Shown here in pieces: positions 63,435 through 64,000 of a stretch of 64,000 bases of DNA. Both the position numbers and the translations under genes were made by a program. The first letter of the stretch is position 1; each line of letters opens with the position of its first letter. The DNA comes from Tissierellia bacterium. GTDB lineage: Bacteria > Bacillota_A > Clostridia > Tissierellales > Peptoniphilaceae. The stretch lies in contig JAAZCH010000265.1 in the NCBI GenBank assembly GCA_012513395.1, positions 1-64,000 of the forward strand, given 5' to 3'. A model generated the notes under the pieces. It was not told the origin of the DNA and ran no database searches. It worked only from the letters and a program-made list of their open reading frames with translations.

Positions 63435-64000
63435 ATGATTTTACAAAGAGCTGAATTAAAAGAATTAATGAAGAAAAAATTAATGGCTGCAGGATTAAAA
63501 GAAGATCATGCAGAAGTAACAAGCGAAATCCTTGCATTTTCAGATGCTAGAGGTTATCACTCTCATGGTGCAGTTAGAGTTGAATATTACTCTGAGAGAA
63601 TTTTCAAAGGCGGAATCACTGTTGATCCAAATATAACTTGGGAAGAAACCGGTCCATGTAGTGGTATAGTAGATGGAGACAATGGAATTGGATTTGTAGT
63701 TGCTAAATATGGAATGGAAAAAGCAATTGAAATGGCTAAAAAGAATGGGATTGCAGTAGTAGGAATGAAAAGACTTAGCCACTCTGGTTCTATTGGATAC
63801 TTTTGCGAAATGGCTAGGGATGAAAATCTAATTGGATTCTCAGTGTGTCAATCTGACCCAATGGCTGTACCATATGGAGGAACAGAGCCATATTATGGAA
63901 CTCATCCTATAGCTTTCAGTGCGCCAACTGAAGATGGCGAAAAGTTGATGATAGACATGGCTACAACTGTCCAGGCTTGGGGTAAAATTTTAGATAAAAA
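63435..64000 (+). CDS. allD: Ureidoglycolate dehydrogenase, N-terminal 188 residues (cut by window edge)
   Basis: NAD-dependent oxidation of ureidoglycolate to oxalurate. The visible N-terminal part of this malate/lactate dehydrogenase 2-family protein shows SDARGYHSHGAVRVEYY (His contacts, about 36-52), DGDNGIGFVVAKYGM (about 80-94), and SHSGSIGYFCE (about 115-125) with the catalytic histidine. ATG with AGGTGA four bases upstream. The C-terminal half of the usual 340-350 residues is outside the window. A generic L-2-hydroxyacid dehydrogenase is the alternative, but the operon favours AllD. Confidence 0.92.
   Translation, partial: MILQRAELKELMKKKLMAAGLKEDHAEVTSEILAFSDARGYHSHGAVRVEYYSERIFKGGITVDPNITWEETGPCSGIVDGDNGIGFVVAKYGMEKAIEMAKKNGIAVVGMKRLSHSGSIGYFCEMARDENLIGFSVCQSDPMAVPYGGTEPYYGTHPIAFSAPTEDGEKLMIDMATTVQAWGKILDK

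Noticed and set aside
63540..63782. 80-codon minus-strand ORF at the right edge
   Set aside because: Antisense to the partial allD, which is well supported by motifs and ribosome site.
1..64000. Mobile elements, CRISPR arrays, tRNA or rRNA genes
   Set aside because: No transposase, integrase or phage genes, no regularly spaced repeats, and no tRNA cloverleaf was recognised by eye; the only structured RNA genes found are rnpB and the T-box.

Overview
The window reads as chromosomal DNA of an AT-rich, anaerobic, Gram-positive bacterium of the Clostridia/Tissierellia type. Evidence: low GC throughout, strong AGGAGG ribosome binding sites, frequent GTG and TTG starts, an 8-cysteine clostridial ferredoxin and rubrerythrin, a PASTA-containing SpoVD/FtsI-type penicillin-binding protein, a T-box riboswitch, RicT/DarA/YaaO-type Bacillus-like housekeeping synteny, and an intact glgBCDA operon. 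I cannot name a genus from sequence alone. No insertion sequence, prophage, tRNA, CRISPR array or rRNA operon was seen. Almost every gene is on the minus strand; only a class A PBP and the allantoin genes at the right edge are on plus.

Region 1 (1-15275, minus) is one nearly gap-free gene string read from rsmI leftward: rsmI, nurA, herA, glgB, glgC, glgD, glgA, pullulanase, rpoN (sigma-54), gap, pgk, tpiA (cut by the window edge). It joins glycogen synthesis and debranching to the triose part of glycolysis, with a HerA-NurA DNA-processing pair at its head and a sigma-54 gene immediately before gap, where CggR sits in many Firmicutes. The GAPDH has NADP-type residues at the classical cofactor-selection positions.

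Region 2 (15379-20205, minus) matches the Bacillus yaaO-tmk-yaaQ-holB-yaaT order: Orn/Lys/Arg decarboxylase, tmk, two tandem DarA (c-di-AMP receptor) paralogs, holB, ricT, and then an independently transcribed ferredoxin. Region 3 (20284-27680) carries rubrerythrin, ybaK-like deacylase, prfA, prmC, yqhQ, rpmE, rarA, nrdR and ftsZ, with good vegetative promoters before rubrerythrin, rpmE and ftsZ.

Region 4 (27836-37463, minus) is the division and cell wall cluster: mraZ, rsmH, ftsL, ftsI/spoVD, mraY, murD, ftsW, murG, ftsQ, preceded by an array of AAGTGG boxes that look like MraZ operators. murE, murF, murC, murB and ftsA are absent. Region 5 (37482-49634) has lgt, yebC, nadE, yigZ, hflX (minus), a divergent class A PBP (plus), a type-2 isoleucyl-tRNA synthetase, an Rrf2 regulator with three cysteines and a BaiN-type flavoprotein.

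Region 6 (49643-58450, minus) contains an ABC exporter whose permease carries a roughly 430-residue coiled-coil insertion, an NlpC/P60 cell wall hydrolase, the RNase P RNA gene, and a polar amino acid ABC importer controlled by a T-box whose specifier reads CAC (histidine). Region 7 (58477-64000) is a purine/allantoin catabolic locus: carbamate kinase and a PucR regulator on minus, and allC, allE and a truncated allD on plus. The arcC and pucR/allC upstream regions share a 14-base motif, and a cre-like site lies in the divergent region. Together these genes would take allantoate to ureidoglycolate and onward, with carbamate kinase recovering ATP from carbamoyl phosphate.
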